Source: an uncultured Bacteroidota bacterium
GTDB taxonomy: Bacteria > Bacteroidota > Bacteroidia > Flavobacteriales > Flavobacteriaceae
DNA length: 39,806 nucleotides
Direction: 5' to 3'
Assembly: GCA_903889745.1 (NCBI GenBank)
Contig: CAISYO010000201.1
Span: 1 to 39,806, forward strand
The notes beneath the pieces were generated by a model that searched no databases, had not been told where the DNA came from, and saw nothing but the letters and a program-made list of their open reading frames with translations. Positions within the stretch are counted from its first letter, which is position 1. Each line of letters starts with the position of its first letter. Of the stretch, positions 32,778 to 39,806 are shown piece after piece. The position numbers and the translations under genes were made by a program.

Positions 32778-35108
32778 ATGCAACGGTATATTAGCCAATT
32801 AAACGAAGCGCAACAAGCACCTGTTCTCCAGAAGGAAGGCCCCATGATTGTTATTGCGGGAGCGGGTTCTGGTAAAACACGTGTATTAACCGTTCGTATT
32901 GCTAATTTAATGAGTCTGGGTGTTGATGCTTTTAATATTTTGGCCTTAACATTTACCAACAAAGCAGCACGTGAAATGAAAAAACGTATTGCTGATATTG
33001 TGGGAACAAACGAAGCTAAGAACCTTTGGATGGGAACTTTTCACTCGGTTTTTGCGAAGATTTTACGAAGCGAAGCCGATAAATTAGGGTACCCTTCAAA
33101 CTTTACCATTTATGACACTCAAGATTCTGTTCGATTATTAGGGGCTATCATTAAAGAGATGCAATTGGATAAAGATATATACAAACCCAAACAAATTTTA
33201 GGTCGGATTTCTTCTTATAAAAATTCGTTGATTACGGTTAAAGCTTATTTCAATAATCCCGAATTGCAAGAAGCTGATGCAATGAGTAAAAAACCGCGTA
33301 TGGGCGAAATTTATCAAAATTATGTGGAGCGATGTTTTAAATCGGGTGCCATGGATTTTGATGATTTATTATTGAAAACCAATGAATTATTGAATTTGTA
33401 CCCTGATGTTTTAGCGAAATATCAAGACCGTTTTCGCTATATATTAGTTGATGAGTACCAAGATACCAATCATTCGCAGTATCTAATTGTCCGTGCGTTA
33501 TCTGATCGTTTTCAAAATATTTGCGTGGTAGGTGATGATGCTCAAAGTATTTATGCTTTTCGAGGTGCCAACATCAACAATATTTTAAATTTTCAGAAGG
33601 ATTACGAAAATGTGCAATTGTATCGTTTGGAACAAAATTATCGTTCGTCAAAAAATATTGTAGAAGCAGCGAATAACGTTATTGATAAGAATAAAACCAA
33701 GTTGGATAAAATTGTTTGGACATCTAATGCTGATGGTCCAAAAATTAAAGTACACCGAAGTTTAACCGATGGTGAAGAAGGTCGTTTTGTAGCCGCTACT
33801 ATTTTTGAGCAAAAGATGCAAAATCAAATGCTTAATGGCCAATTTGCTATTTTGTATCGTACCAATGCGCAATCTCGTGCCATGGAAGATGCCTTGCGTA
33901 AACACGATATTCCGTATCGAATATATGGAGGTTTGTCTTTTTATCAACGAAAGGAAATTAAGGATGTTTTGGCTTATTTACGTTTGGTAATTAATCCGAA
34001 AGATGAAGAAGCATTGGTGCGTGTGATTAATTATCCAGCTCGAGGAATAGGTGACACCACGGTAGAAAAATTAACGGTTGCAGCCAATCATTACAAGCGT
34101 TCTATTTTTGAAGTAATGGAACACATTGATAAGATTGATTTGAAGCTGAATTCGGGTACAAAAAATAAAATCTCTGATTTTGTTACGATGATTAAAAGTT
34201 TTCAAGTGATTAATGAAAATCAGGATGCGTTTTTCTTAACTGATCATGTAGCTAAGAAAACCGGATTGGTTCAAGAATTGAAAAAAGACGGAACGCCTGA
34301 AGGCATTGCTAAAATTGAAAACATCGAAGAGCTACTCAACGGTATCAAAGACTTCACCGAAGGGCAAAAGGAAATCGATGGCGCTAGAGGTGCTTTAGAC
34401 GAGTTTTTAGAAGATGTAGCTTTGGCAACCGACTTAGATAAAGACACTGGGGACGATGACCGAGTAGCCTTAATGACCATTCACTTGGCAAAAGGATTAG
34501 AATTTCCACATGTGTTTATTGTAGGATTAGAAGAAGATTTATTTCCTAGTGCAATGAGTCTAAATACCCGAAGCGAATTAGAAGAAGAGCGACGTTTGTT
34601 CTATGTTGCTTTAACTCGTGCTGAACATCAAGCGTATTTAACTTATGCGCAATCGCGCTATAGATGGGGAAAATTAGTCGATAGCGAACCTTCGCGTTTT
34701 ATAGAAGAAATTAACGATGAATATTTAGAATATTTAAACCCAGTGGATTCGGGTTATCGCTACAAACCAGTTATGGATATTGATGTTTTTGGGGATATTG
34801 ATAAATCGAAATTACGATTAGCTAAACCTACTGCTGGAACACCACCAAAGAGCCCTTTAGCCCCCGAAGGCGGAATCAATATTCCAAATATTAGAAAACT
34901 TAAACCAGTTTCTAGTAATACAGGAGGTTCCAATATATCCGATTCAAATTTAGCGGTTGGAAATATCGTTATGCATGAGCGTTTTGGAAAAGGACAAATT
35001 GTAAGCATGGAAGGCTTTGGAGCCGACAAAAAAGCGGAAATACGTTTTGATATTGGTGGCTTGAAGAAGCTGCTGTTGCGCTTTGCAAAGTTGAATGTGA
35101 TTGGGTAA
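32778..35108 (+). CDS. uvrD: UvrD/PcrA superfamily 1A DNA helicase
   Basis: About 776 residues, the normal size. It unwinds DNA 3' to 5' in nucleotide-excision and mismatch repair and removes recombination protein from DNA. Walker A AGAGSGKTR is at about 27-35. TFTNKAAREMKKRI (motif Ia), YILVDEYQDTNHSQY (motif II), VVGDDAQSIYAFRGA (motif III), YRLEQNYRSS (motif IV), VALMTIHLAKGLEFPHVF (motif V) and RRLFYVALTRAEHQAYL (motif VI) are all present. The C-terminal segment VGNIVMHERFGKGQIVSMEG is the Tudor-like domain of UvrD/PcrA. ATGs at 32769 and 32778 are both possible. 32778 (MQRYISQLNEAQ) was chosen because relatives start like this and a purine-rich stretch precedes it. Confidence 0.93.
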   Translation: MQRYISQLNEAQQAPVLQKEGPMIVIAGAGSGKTRVLTVRIANLMSLGVDAFNILALTFTNKAAREMKKRIADIVGTNEAKNLWMGTFHSVFAKILRSEADKLGYPSNFTIYDTQDSVRLLGAIIKEMQLDKDIYKPKQILGRISSYKNSLITVKAYFNNPELQEADAMSKKPRMGEIYQNYVERCFKSGAMDFDDLLLKTNELLNLYPDVLAKYQDRFRYILVDEYQDTNHSQYLIVRALSDRFQNICVVGDDAQSIYAFRGANINNILNFQKDYENVQLYRLEQNYRSSKNIVEAANNVIDKNKTKLDKIVWTSNADGPKIKVHRSLTDGEEGRFVAATIFEQKMQNQMLNGQFAILYRTNAQSRAMEDALRKHDIPYRIYGGLSFYQRKEIKDVLAYLRLVINPKDEEALVRVINYPARGIGDTTVEKLTVAANHYKRSIFEVMEHIDKIDLKLNSGTKNKISDFVTMIKSFQVINENQDAFFLTDHVAKKTGLVQELKKDGTPEGIAKIENIEELLNGIKDFTEGQKEIDGARGALDEFLEDVALATDLDKDTGDDDRVALMTIHLAKGLEFPHVFIVGLEEDLFPSAMSLNTRSELEEERRLFYVALTRAEHQAYLTYAQSRYRWGKLVDSEPSRFIEEINDEYLEYLNPVDSGYRYKPVMDIDVFGDIDKSKLRLAKPTAGTPPKSPLAPEGGINIPNIRKLKPVSSNTGGSNISDSNLAVGNIVMHERFGKGQIVSMEGFGADKKAEIRFDIGGLKKLLLRFAKLNVIG

Positions 35109-35113
35109 GGAAT

Positions 35114-35142
35114 TTAAAGTTTCAGGTTTAATGTTTAAAAGT
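35114..35142. repeat. TTCAGGT-type heptamer array
   Basis: TTAAAGT, TTCAGGT, TTAATGT, TTAAAAGT just after the uvrD stop codon: four units ending GT in 7-nt (last 8-nt) phase. Confidence 0.65.
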
Positions 35143-35149
35143 TAATTCT

Positions 35150-35272
35150 ATGAATATTGGTTACAATTTAATGATTAGTTTTTTATGTTTTTTAGCAGTT
35201 TTTGCCTTATACAAGTATGATATTTGGTGGCTGAAGAATAAACTAAAAAAAACAACCATTAAACGATTATGA
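35150..35272 (+). CDS. 40-residue single-span membrane protein
   Basis: ATG at 35150 and TGA at 35270-35272. It has an N-terminal hydrophobic span (NLMISFLCFLAVFALYKY) followed by a basic tail (WWLKNKLKKTTIKRL), typical of small inner-membrane proteins with an inside-positive C-terminus. It begins 42 nt after uvrD. Its stop codon overlaps the ATG of another tiny ORF (ATGA at 35269-35272), suggesting a coupled pair. I do not recognise the family. Confidence 0.55.
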   Translation: MNIGYNLMISFLCFLAVFALYKYDIWWLKNKLKKTTIKRL

Positions 35273-35360
35273 TAAAACAGTTCCCCCAATTAAAAATTTG
35301 GGTTTAAAAATTATGCTTTTTTTGATGGGATTAATTTTTTTATCTAAAGCATTTATTTGA
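35269..35360 (+). pseudogene. Possible ~30-residue membrane peptide gene, frameshifted at a C5 tract
   Basis: ATG at 35269 overlaps the previous stop (ATGA) but the frame closes after 12 codons (TAA at 35305-35307). One extra C in the CCCCC run at 35283-35287 would join it to a frame reading PPIKNLGLKI MLFLMGLIFL SKAFI and ending TGA at 35358-35360. That gives a hydrophobic 30-residue peptide. The restored product looks like a real small membrane protein. The present sequence is therefore a sequencing error, a slip-variable gene or a decayed one. If real, translation could also begin at the ATG at 35313. Confidence 0.4.
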
Positions 35361-35393
35361 CAAAATGAATCTAGTACGAAGTAATTTACATAA

Positions 35394-35453
35394 TCAGGTT
35401 TCAGGTTCTTTTTGTTAACTTGAAACATGAAACGAAAAAAAACTTGAAACAAA
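35394..35453. repeat. TTCAGGT words and their complement forming a hairpin
   Basis: TCAGGTTTCAGGTT (35394-35407) is followed 9-10 nt later by AACTTGAAACATGAAAC (35417-35433), and again by AACTTGAAAC (35441-35450). GTTTCAGGTT and AACTTGAAAC can pair over 10 bp with one G-U. It lies immediately upstream of the Sua5/YciO gene, in its likely leader. Confidence 0.65.
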
Positions 35454-35459
35454 ATTAAT

Positions 35460-36080
35460 ATGGCAGAATTCATAAAAATATACGAAGATAAACCTAGCGA
35501 AGCGGCTATTAAAAAGGTAGTTGATGTTTTAAAAAACGGCGGTTTAGTAATTTACCCAACCGATACCGTTTATGGTTTAGGATGTGATATTACCAATTCT
35601 CGTGCCTTAGAAAGATTAGCTAAATTGAAAGGAATTAAACTGGAAAAAGCGAATTTTTCTTTTGTGTGTTCTGGTTTGAGTCATCTTTCCGATTATGTAA
35701 AGCAAATTGACACTGCTACTTTTAAAATATTAAAACGGGCGCTACCTGGTCCTTATACGTTCATTTTGCCAGGTAATAATGATTTGCCAAAAGAATTCAG
35801 AAAGAAACAAACGGTAGGTATTCGTGTTCCTAATAACAATATTGCGCTACAAATTGTAGAAATGCTTGGAAATCCAATAGTATAAACTTCTATTCATGAT
35901 GAAGATGATGTTATAGAATATTCTAGTGATCCTGAATTAATTTTTGAAAAATGGAATAATAAAGTTGATGTAGTTATCGATGGAGGTTATGGTGACAATG
36001 TAGCCTCAACCATTATTGATTTAACAGGACACGAACCTGAAGTTATTCGAGAAGGCAAAGGGAGTTTGGATATATTATAA
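35460..36080 (+). pseudogene. Sua5/YciO/YrdC family (threonylcarbamoyl-AMP synthase-like) gene with an in-frame stop
   Basis: The reading frame from ATG 35460 encodes MAEFIKIYEDKPSEAAIKKVVDVLKNGG..., with the YrdC signature VIYPTDTVYGLGCDI and KRALPGPYTFIL, TVGIRVPNN. It stops at TAA 35883-35885 after 141 codons. The same frame continues without gap as TSIHDEDDVIEYSSDPELIFEKW... to a second TAA at 36078-36080, giving 206 codons in all, the full YciO-like length. A family serine (GNPIVSTS) probably stood at the stop, so one base change (TCA to TAA) explains it. Sua5/TsaC makes the t6A tRNA precursor and is usually essential. Loss would need another copy, or the stop may be a sequencing error. 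A strong terminator follows. Confidence 0.85.
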
Positions 36081-36114
36081 AAAAAACGCTTTCAATTGAA
36101 AGCGTTTTTTTTAT
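36081..36114 (+). terminator. Intrinsic terminator, near-perfect palindrome
   Basis: AAAAAACGCTTTC and GAAAGCGTTTTTT pair with AATT at the tip (36081-36110) and a further TT follows. The A/T flanks on both sides allow function on both strands, so it could also end the converging OmpA gene. Confidence 0.9.
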
Positions 36115-36122
36115 TTCTGTAT

Positions 36123-36959
36123 TTATTTCTTTTCGAAATTTTTCATTTCTTTTTCAATCATATCATAAAATTGATCAATTTTAGGCATGATGATTATGCG
36201 GGTTCTTCTGTTTTTAGCTCTGTTAGCAGGTGTATCATTTGCTACAAGTGGAATATAAGAACTTCTTCCTGCAGGAATTAATTGTTTTGGATTAACACCT
36301 AAATCTGTTTGAAGTACTCTTACAATAGAAGTTGCACGTTTAACGGATAAATCCCAGTTGTCTAATAATACTGCATTTTTAATTGGAAGATTATCTGTGT
36401 GACTTTCTACCATACATTCAAAATCTGGTTTGCTGTTGACTACTTTTGCAACTTTAGCTAATACTTCTTTTGCTCTGTCGCTCACTTCATAACTGCCCGA
36501 TTTGAATAATAAATTATCGGCAATAGAAATCATAACAACTCCTTTTTCAACATTGATGTTAATGTCTGGATCGTCGATGCCAACTTCACGTTTTAAACTA
36601 GTTACTAGAGCTAAGGTAACACTATCTTTTTTAGTTAAAGCGTCTTGCAAGCGATTAATTTTTAAATCTTTTTCTTTTAAACTTTCAAGAGATTTTTCTA
36701 AATTTTCAGAGTTTTTAGCTGTTAAAACTGTTAACTCTTTTGAACTACTAATTAATTCAGAATTATTTTGTTTTAAGTAATCCACTTGACCTGCTAATGC
36801 TTCTTTTTCAGATAAACATACATTTAACTTCACAGTAGCCGTGTTTAACAATTCTTGAATTTCTTTGTTTTTAGTTTCTAATAACGCAAATTTCTTTTTA
36901 GAAACGCACGAGGTTAAAGAGATAGAAACTAAAGTGATGATTAACATTACTTTTTTCAT
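36123..36959 (-). CDS. OmpA-family peptidoglycan-binding lipoprotein
   Basis: 278 residues. The lipoprotein signal is MKKVMLIITLVSISLTSC with C18. A long heptad-type coiled coil spans about 22-120 (ETKNKEIQELLNTATVKL, SLESLKEKDLKINRLQDALTKK). The C-terminal OmpA domain (about 135-265) contains VESHTDNLPI, NWDLSVKRATSIVRVLQ and ANRAKNRRTRIIIMP, the residues that grip diaminopimelate in peptidoglycan. It probably tethers the outer membrane to the wall. It has its own -7 element and converges on the Sua5/YciO gene. Confidence 0.94.
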   Translation of the reverse strand: MKKVMLIITLVSISLTSCVSKKKFALLETKNKEIQELLNTATVKLNVCLSEKEALAGQVDYLKQNNSELISSSKELTVLTAKNSENLEKSLESLKEKDLKINRLQDALTKKDSVTLALVTSLKREVGIDDPDININVEKGVVMISIADNLLFKSGSYEVSDRAKEVLAKVAKVVNSKPDFECMVESHTDNLPIKNAVLLDNWDLSVKRATSIVRVLQTDLGVNPKQLIPAGRSSYIPLVANDTPANRAKNRRTRIIIMPKIDQFYDMIEKEMKNFEKK

Positions 36960-36976
36960 GTGATTGATTATTTTTA

Positions 36977-36984
36977 CAAAGTTA
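36977..36984 (-). promoter_or_regulatory. Bacteroidota -7 element (TAACTTTG) for the OmpA-like gene
   Basis: The minus strand TAACTTTG matches TAnnTTTG, 18 nt upstream of the ATG at 36959. Confidence 0.5.
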
Positions 36985-37027
36985 TAAAGAAGTTTAAGGA
37001 AATAAAAATTTTTAGCATAAACTCTTG

Positions 37028-38023
37028 TTAAAACAATTCTGCAAACACCTTGCCATTTTTTAAAAAATAGCGCACAACAATACTGTTTATCATGAAATAA
37101 TTGGATTTTTGATTGGTTGTACGTTTGTTATAATACACTTTTGCTAGCTTATAAAAAGCAAAATGAGCGTGTATAATTGCCAAACAATGCTTGAATTTTC
37201 CTTTGAAGATAAATTGGACACCCGCTAATCCGTCTAAGACTAACCGAATGAAAAGTATCGGTAATAGTTGGTTTTTCGGAAGATTCTTAGTTAACATTAA
37301 TAATGAATTTCTAAAATTCAAGTAGGTTTTCATTGGGTTTCCCTCGTTTAGTGTAGCGCCCCCAACATGGTATACAACTGATTTTGAAGTATATTTTATT
37401 TTGTATCCTAGATTAAATGCTCTCCAACACAAATCAATTTCCTCTTGGTGTGCAAAGAAAGAGTCGTCAAACCCGTTTAATTTTCGATACACTTCTTTTC
37501 TAATAAAAAAACAGGCTCCGGTTGCCCAAAATATTTCGATTTCATCCTCATACTGCTGTTTGTCTTCTTCAACGGTATCGAAAATTCGACCACGGCAAAA
37601 TGGATATCCAAATTTATCTATAAAACCGCCAGCCGCTCCAGCATATTCAAAATGGGTTTTCTTTTTGTAATCTAATACTTTAGGTTGAATGATAGCAACT
37701 TCAGGTTGGTCATCAAATATGTTTAAAATAGGAGTAAGCCAATTTTCAGTCACTTCAATATCAGAATTCACTAAAGCATAATATTTTTCCTCTACAAACT
37801 GTAAAGTTTGATTATAGCCTGTTGCAAAACCAAAGTTTCCGGTATTTTGAATAATTTTCACTGAAGGAAATTGACTTTTAATCACTTCAATTGAATTGTC
37901 AGTAGAAGCATTGTCAGCTACATAAATGTTTGCTTCATCAGAAAAAGCAAGTACCGAAGGCAAAAACTGTTCAAGTAATTTGGCTCCGTTCCAATTTAAT
38001 ATGACTACTGCTATTTTTTTCAA
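37028..38023 (-). CDS. Family 2 glycosyltransferase (rhamnosyltransferase-like)
   Basis: 331 residues with a GT-A fold. MKKIAVVILNWNGAKLLEQFLPSV is the nucleotide-binding start, followed by VADNASTDNS (37-44), NFGFATGYNQ (63-72), and LVNSDIEV with the metal-binding D-region at 85-90. The acceptor-side blocks are IFWATGACFFIRKEVYRKLNGFDDSFFAHQEEIDLCWR (with the ED-type catalytic base). These are typical of WbbL/RfbF-like enzymes that add sugars to cell-surface glycans. No membrane spans are obvious, though the C-terminus (LPILFIRLVLDGLAGVQFIFKG) is hydrophobic and may sit on the membrane. Acceptor and sugar are unknown. Confidence 0.92.
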   Translation of the reverse strand: MKKIAVVILNWNGAKLLEQFLPSVLAFSDEANIYVADNASTDNSIEVIKSQFPSVKIIQNTGNFGFATGYNQTLQFVEEKYYALVNSDIEVTENWLTPILNIFDDQPEVAIIQPKVLDYKKKTHFEYAGAAGGFIDKFGYPFCRGRIFDTVEEDKQQYEDEIEIFWATGACFFIRKEVYRKLNGFDDSFFAHQEEIDLCWRAFNLGYKIKYTSKSVVYHVGGATLNEGNPMKTYLNFRNSLLMLTKNLPKNQLLPILFIRLVLDGLAGVQFIFKGKFKHCLAIIHAHFAFYKLAKVYYNKRTTNQKSNYFMINSIVVRYFLKNGKVFAELF

Positions 38024-38034
38024 TTGATTTTTGT

Positions 38035-38064
38035 TTCAGGTTTAATTTGTTTCAAGTTTCAAGT
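38035..38064. repeat. TTCAGGT / TTCAAGT heptamers between GT2 and HsdR-N genes
   Basis: TTCAGGT (38035-38041), a 9-nt variant, then TTCAAGT, TTCAAGT (38051-38064) followed by TATATGACTT, which resembles the decamer word at 20165 and 23960. Confidence 0.75.
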
Positions 38065-38095
38065 TATATGACTTTTAAAATATCTTCAGCATTCA

Positions 38096-38539
38096 TTATT
38101 CATGTGCTGGTAATTCGTTTAAAAATATATATTTCTCATTCTCAAAATCCATTTGGCAAAAATAATGATTTAGTCCATTGGTTACCATTAAATATTTTGC
38201 TTTCAAAACTAAATTATAACGGGCAATTTGATCAAATGTGTTTTGGGAAATTGGAACCTCTGGTGCTTTGCATTCAATGAGTAAAAATATCTCTCCATTA
38301 GGCTGAAATACAACTACATCATATCGTTTACTTAAATTATTAATTTTAATTAATTTTTCAACATTAATATATGATTTTGGAAATTTTTTATCTTGTAATA
38401 AAAACTGAACCGTATGCTGACGTACCCATTCTTCTGGTGTAAGCAGTATAAATTTTTTTCTGATTTCATCAAAGATAGCTACTTTATTTTCACTATTTTT
38501 GAACCGAAAGGAATAAACTGGAAAGTTCAACTTTTTCAT
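38096..38539 (-). CDS. HsdR N-terminal domain (PD-(D/E)XK nuclease-fold) protein
   Basis: 147 residues, only the nuclease-like fold. The core RYDVVVFQPNGEIFLLIECKAP carries D74, E89 and K91, the PD-(D/E)XK catalytic pattern. The preceding RQHTVQFLLQD and the helix ISQNTFDQIARYNLVLKAKYLMVTNG complete the HSDR_N_2-type domain. Lack of a helicase domain and of methylase genes means this is not a restriction system. Stand-alone copies next to holA are a regular arrangement in Bacteroidota. A role in DNA repair or replication is possible but unproven. It diverges from holA across a heptamer array. Confidence 0.88.
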   Translation of the reverse strand: MKKLNFPVYSFRFKNSENKVAIFDEIRKKFILLTPEEWVRQHTVQFLLQDKKFPKSYINVEKLIKINNLSKRYDVVVFQPNGEIFLLIECKAPEVPISQNTFDQIARYNLVLKAKYLMVTNGLNHYFCQMDFENEKYIFLNELPAHE

Positions 38540-38564
38540 GAAACAAAAATAGTTATTTTATAGT

Positions 38565-38597
38565 AACTGCCAACTGCTACTGACCACTGAATACTAA
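38565..38597. repeat. AACTGCC/ACTGACC heptamer array upstream of holA
   Basis: AACTGCC, AACTGCT, ACTGACC, ACTGAAT, ACT in 7-nt phase. Its complement is the ATTCAGT/GGTCAGT word seen upstream of recG and pheT. It ends 4 nt before the holA start codon and therefore overlaps the expected ribosome-binding and leader region. Confidence 0.85.
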
Positions 38598-38600
38598 AAT

Positions 38601-39605
38601 ATGGATCAAGTAATTCAAATTACGAAAGATATCAAAGCGGGTAATCTGAAACCCATTTATTTTTTAATGGGAGAAGAACCTTATTATATTGATAAATTGA
38701 CCGAATTTATCGAGCAAAATGTCTTACAGGAACACGAACGTGATTTTAATCAATCCATATTATATGGTCGTGACGTTACCATGGAAGATGTTATAGGTAC
38801 TGCTAAACGGTTTCCTATGATGGCTGATCGGCAAGTTGTAGTTGTGAGAGAAGCACAAGAATTATCAAGAACCATTGATAAATTAGAGGCTTATGCCGAA
38901 AATCCACAACCAACCACAGTTTTGGTTTTTGCTTACAAATATAAAACCTTAGATAAGCGTAAAAAGATTACTAAATTATTAGATAAAGTAGGAGTAGTCT
39001 TTGAAAGTAAAAAGCTTTATGAAAATCAAGTTGGTGATTGGATTAAAAGGGTATTATCTGGACAAGGTTATTCTATTGACAATAAAGCAGTAGCTATGCT
39101 GGTTGAATTTTTAGGAACAGACTTGTCTAAAATTAATAATGAATTAGAAAAATTAAAAATCATACTTCCAAAAGGCCATACTTTCACTCCAAACGATATC
39201 GAAGAAAATATTGGGTTTAGTAAAGACTTTAATAATTTTGAGTTGCGAAAAGCCATTGGAGAAAAAAATCAGGTGAAAGCGTATCAGATTATTGATTATT
39301 TTGCTCAGAATCCGAAAGACAATCCGCTGGTTGTAACGACTGGTTTGGTGTTTGGCTTCTTTTCCCAATTGTTGCAATATCATGGATTAAAGGATAAATC
39401 CCAAATGAATGCGGCTAAGGTATTGAAAGTAAACCCTTATTTTGTAAAGGATTATGAAGTAGCTTTTCGAAATTATCCCATGAAAAAAGTAAGTGCAATA
39501 GTTGCGGCTCTTCGAACCTTAGATGTCAAAAGCAAAGGAGTTGGCGCTGCTTCTACCTCGCAACATGATTTATTAAAAGAATTATTAATTACAATTTTTA
39601 ATTAA
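38601..39605 (+). CDS. holA: DNA polymerase III delta subunit
   Basis: 334 residues, typical of HolA. It is the clamp-loader subunit that opens the beta sliding clamp. The N-terminal AAA+-like region is IYFLMGEEPYYIDKLTEFIEQNVLQEHERDFNQSILYGRDVTMEDVI, followed by RFPMMADRQVVVVREAQEL. The middle LGTDLSKINNELEKLKI and the C-terminal helical collar region (KDNPLVVTTGLVFGFFSQLLQYH) match the family. As usual for HolA, no ATPase motifs are intact. It lies next to the HsdR-N protein gene. Confidence 0.95.
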   Translation: MDQVIQITKDIKAGNLKPIYFLMGEEPYYIDKLTEFIEQNVLQEHERDFNQSILYGRDVTMEDVIGTAKRFPMMADRQVVVVREAQELSRTIDKLEAYAENPQPTTVLVFAYKYKTLDKRKKITKLLDKVGVVFESKKLYENQVGDWIKRVLSGQGYSIDNKAVAMLVEFLGTDLSKINNELEKLKIILPKGHTFTPNDIEENIGFSKDFNNFELRKAIGEKNQVKAYQIIDYFAQNPKDNPLVVTTGLVFGFFSQLLQYHGLKDKSQMNAAKVLKVNPYFVKDYEVAFRNYPMKKVSAIVAALRTLDVKSKGVGAASTSQHDLLKELLITIFN

Positions 39606-39683
39606 TTTCTGAAGTATAAAAAATTTAAAATTTGTAACTTCGCAAACCTAAATTTTTCGAATCTTTAGTAAATAAAATGAATT

Positions 39684-39806
39684 ATGGGAATGAATAAAAA
39701 TACAGTTTTAGCTTGGGCAACTTTCATTATGATTTTAATGGGATTATTATTGATTGGCCTAGGGATTTACAGATATGCCGATGTAGCAGGTTGGGGATTT
39801 TCAGCA
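39684..39806 (+). CDS. CAL67264-type small membrane protein, truncated by window edge
   Basis: 41 codons are visible from the ATG at 39684 (a second ATG at 39690 gives MNKNTVLAWA). The sequence has one clear membrane span (TFIMILMGLLLIGLGIYRY) followed by ADVAGWGFSA, a pattern I recall from a small flavobacterial membrane protein family often found after holA. The 3' end is outside the window. A possible -7 element with the TAnnTTYG variant (TAACTTCG, 39635-39642) lies 41 nt upstream. Confidence 0.7.
   Translation, partial: MGMNKNTVLAWATFIMILMGLLLIGLGIYRYADVAGWGFSA

Noticed and set aside
38047..38280. 77-codon plus-strand ORF
   Set aside because: It is antisense to the HsdR-N domain gene, whose catalytic residues and start are clear.
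38096..38539. Restriction-modification system
   Set aside because: Only an HsdR-like N-terminal nuclease domain is present. There is no helicase, methylase or specificity gene.

Overview
The window looks like a chromosomal segment from a member of the Flavobacteriaceae, most likely Flavobacterium or a close relative. The DNA is AT-rich. Shine-Dalgarno sites are essentially absent. Several genes are preceded by the Bacteroidota promoter core TAnnTTTG. Many proteins belong to families I recognise from this phylum (DUF2911, DUF2452, DUF2805/TIGR03643, DUF6150, a CAL67264-type membrane protein, bestrophin). No rRNA, tRNA, transposase, phage or CRISPR array was seen. Almost all genes are housekeeping or conserved genes.

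Layout. 1-1380 (-): truncated thioredoxin-fold lipoprotein. 1535-6939 (+): ABC-F ATPase, pyrR, pyrB, a small STAS-like protein with ribonuclease Z, and a HAD phosphatase. 6936-10937 (-): a four-gene light/DNA-repair cluster (SRPBCC protein, SDR, class I photolyase, divergent photolyase/cryptochrome). 11075-11926 (+): DUF2911 protein. 11977-19884 (-): DUF2520 protein, KdsC-type phosphatase, UbiA-like prenyltransferase, Maf, small MscS channel, PIG-L deacetylase, a 34-residue membrane protein and a sodium:solute symporter. 20343-23746 (-): pheT and the DUF2805-DUF2452 pair. 24152-25723 (+): GapN. 25808-26121 (-): two overlapping tiny membrane-protein genes. 26403-26735 (+): secreted DUF6150 repeat protein. 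26768-29756 (-): bestrophin and recG. 29990-32062 (+): M1 aminopeptidase. 32082-32606 (-): conserved protein. 32778-36080 (+): UvrD helicase, small membrane ORFs and a Sua5/YciO gene with an in-frame stop. 36123-38539 (-): OmpA lipoprotein, GT2 and an HsdR-N nuclease-like protein. 38601 to the end (+): holA and a truncated membrane protein.

The most unusual signal lies between the genes. At least a dozen spacers carry short, degenerate tandem 'word' arrays. Their sequences look unrelated (GGGAGTT, GGTCAGT, AAAAAGT, TTCAAGT, ACCCAAT, GATAATT), but they share a 7-nt period and most fit N4AGT or its complement. In places the 7-nt phase is kept while one word changes into another. A second class has a period near 10 nt (ACACAAAGTC, AACTTATATG, AATTCGTGAT). 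The same words recur at distant sites, including a 78-nt imperfect inverted pair around two genes and a 58-nt direct pair about 3.8 kb apart. Three arrays contain G-quadruplex motifs. These arrays mislead gene calling, because one adds about 59 spurious residues to the DUF2520 gene.

Other points of note are an in-frame TAA in the Sua5/YciO gene and an apparent C-tract frameshift in a tiny ORF about 0.6 kb upstream of it. Several small membrane ORFs sit in coupled positions. Five enzymes have altered signature residues (ABC-F domain 2 P-loop, SDR tyrosine, photolyase WQW, UbiA aspartates, thioredoxin CxxC). Nothing could be searched or aligned here, so family names rest on recognition of motifs and overall sequence character.
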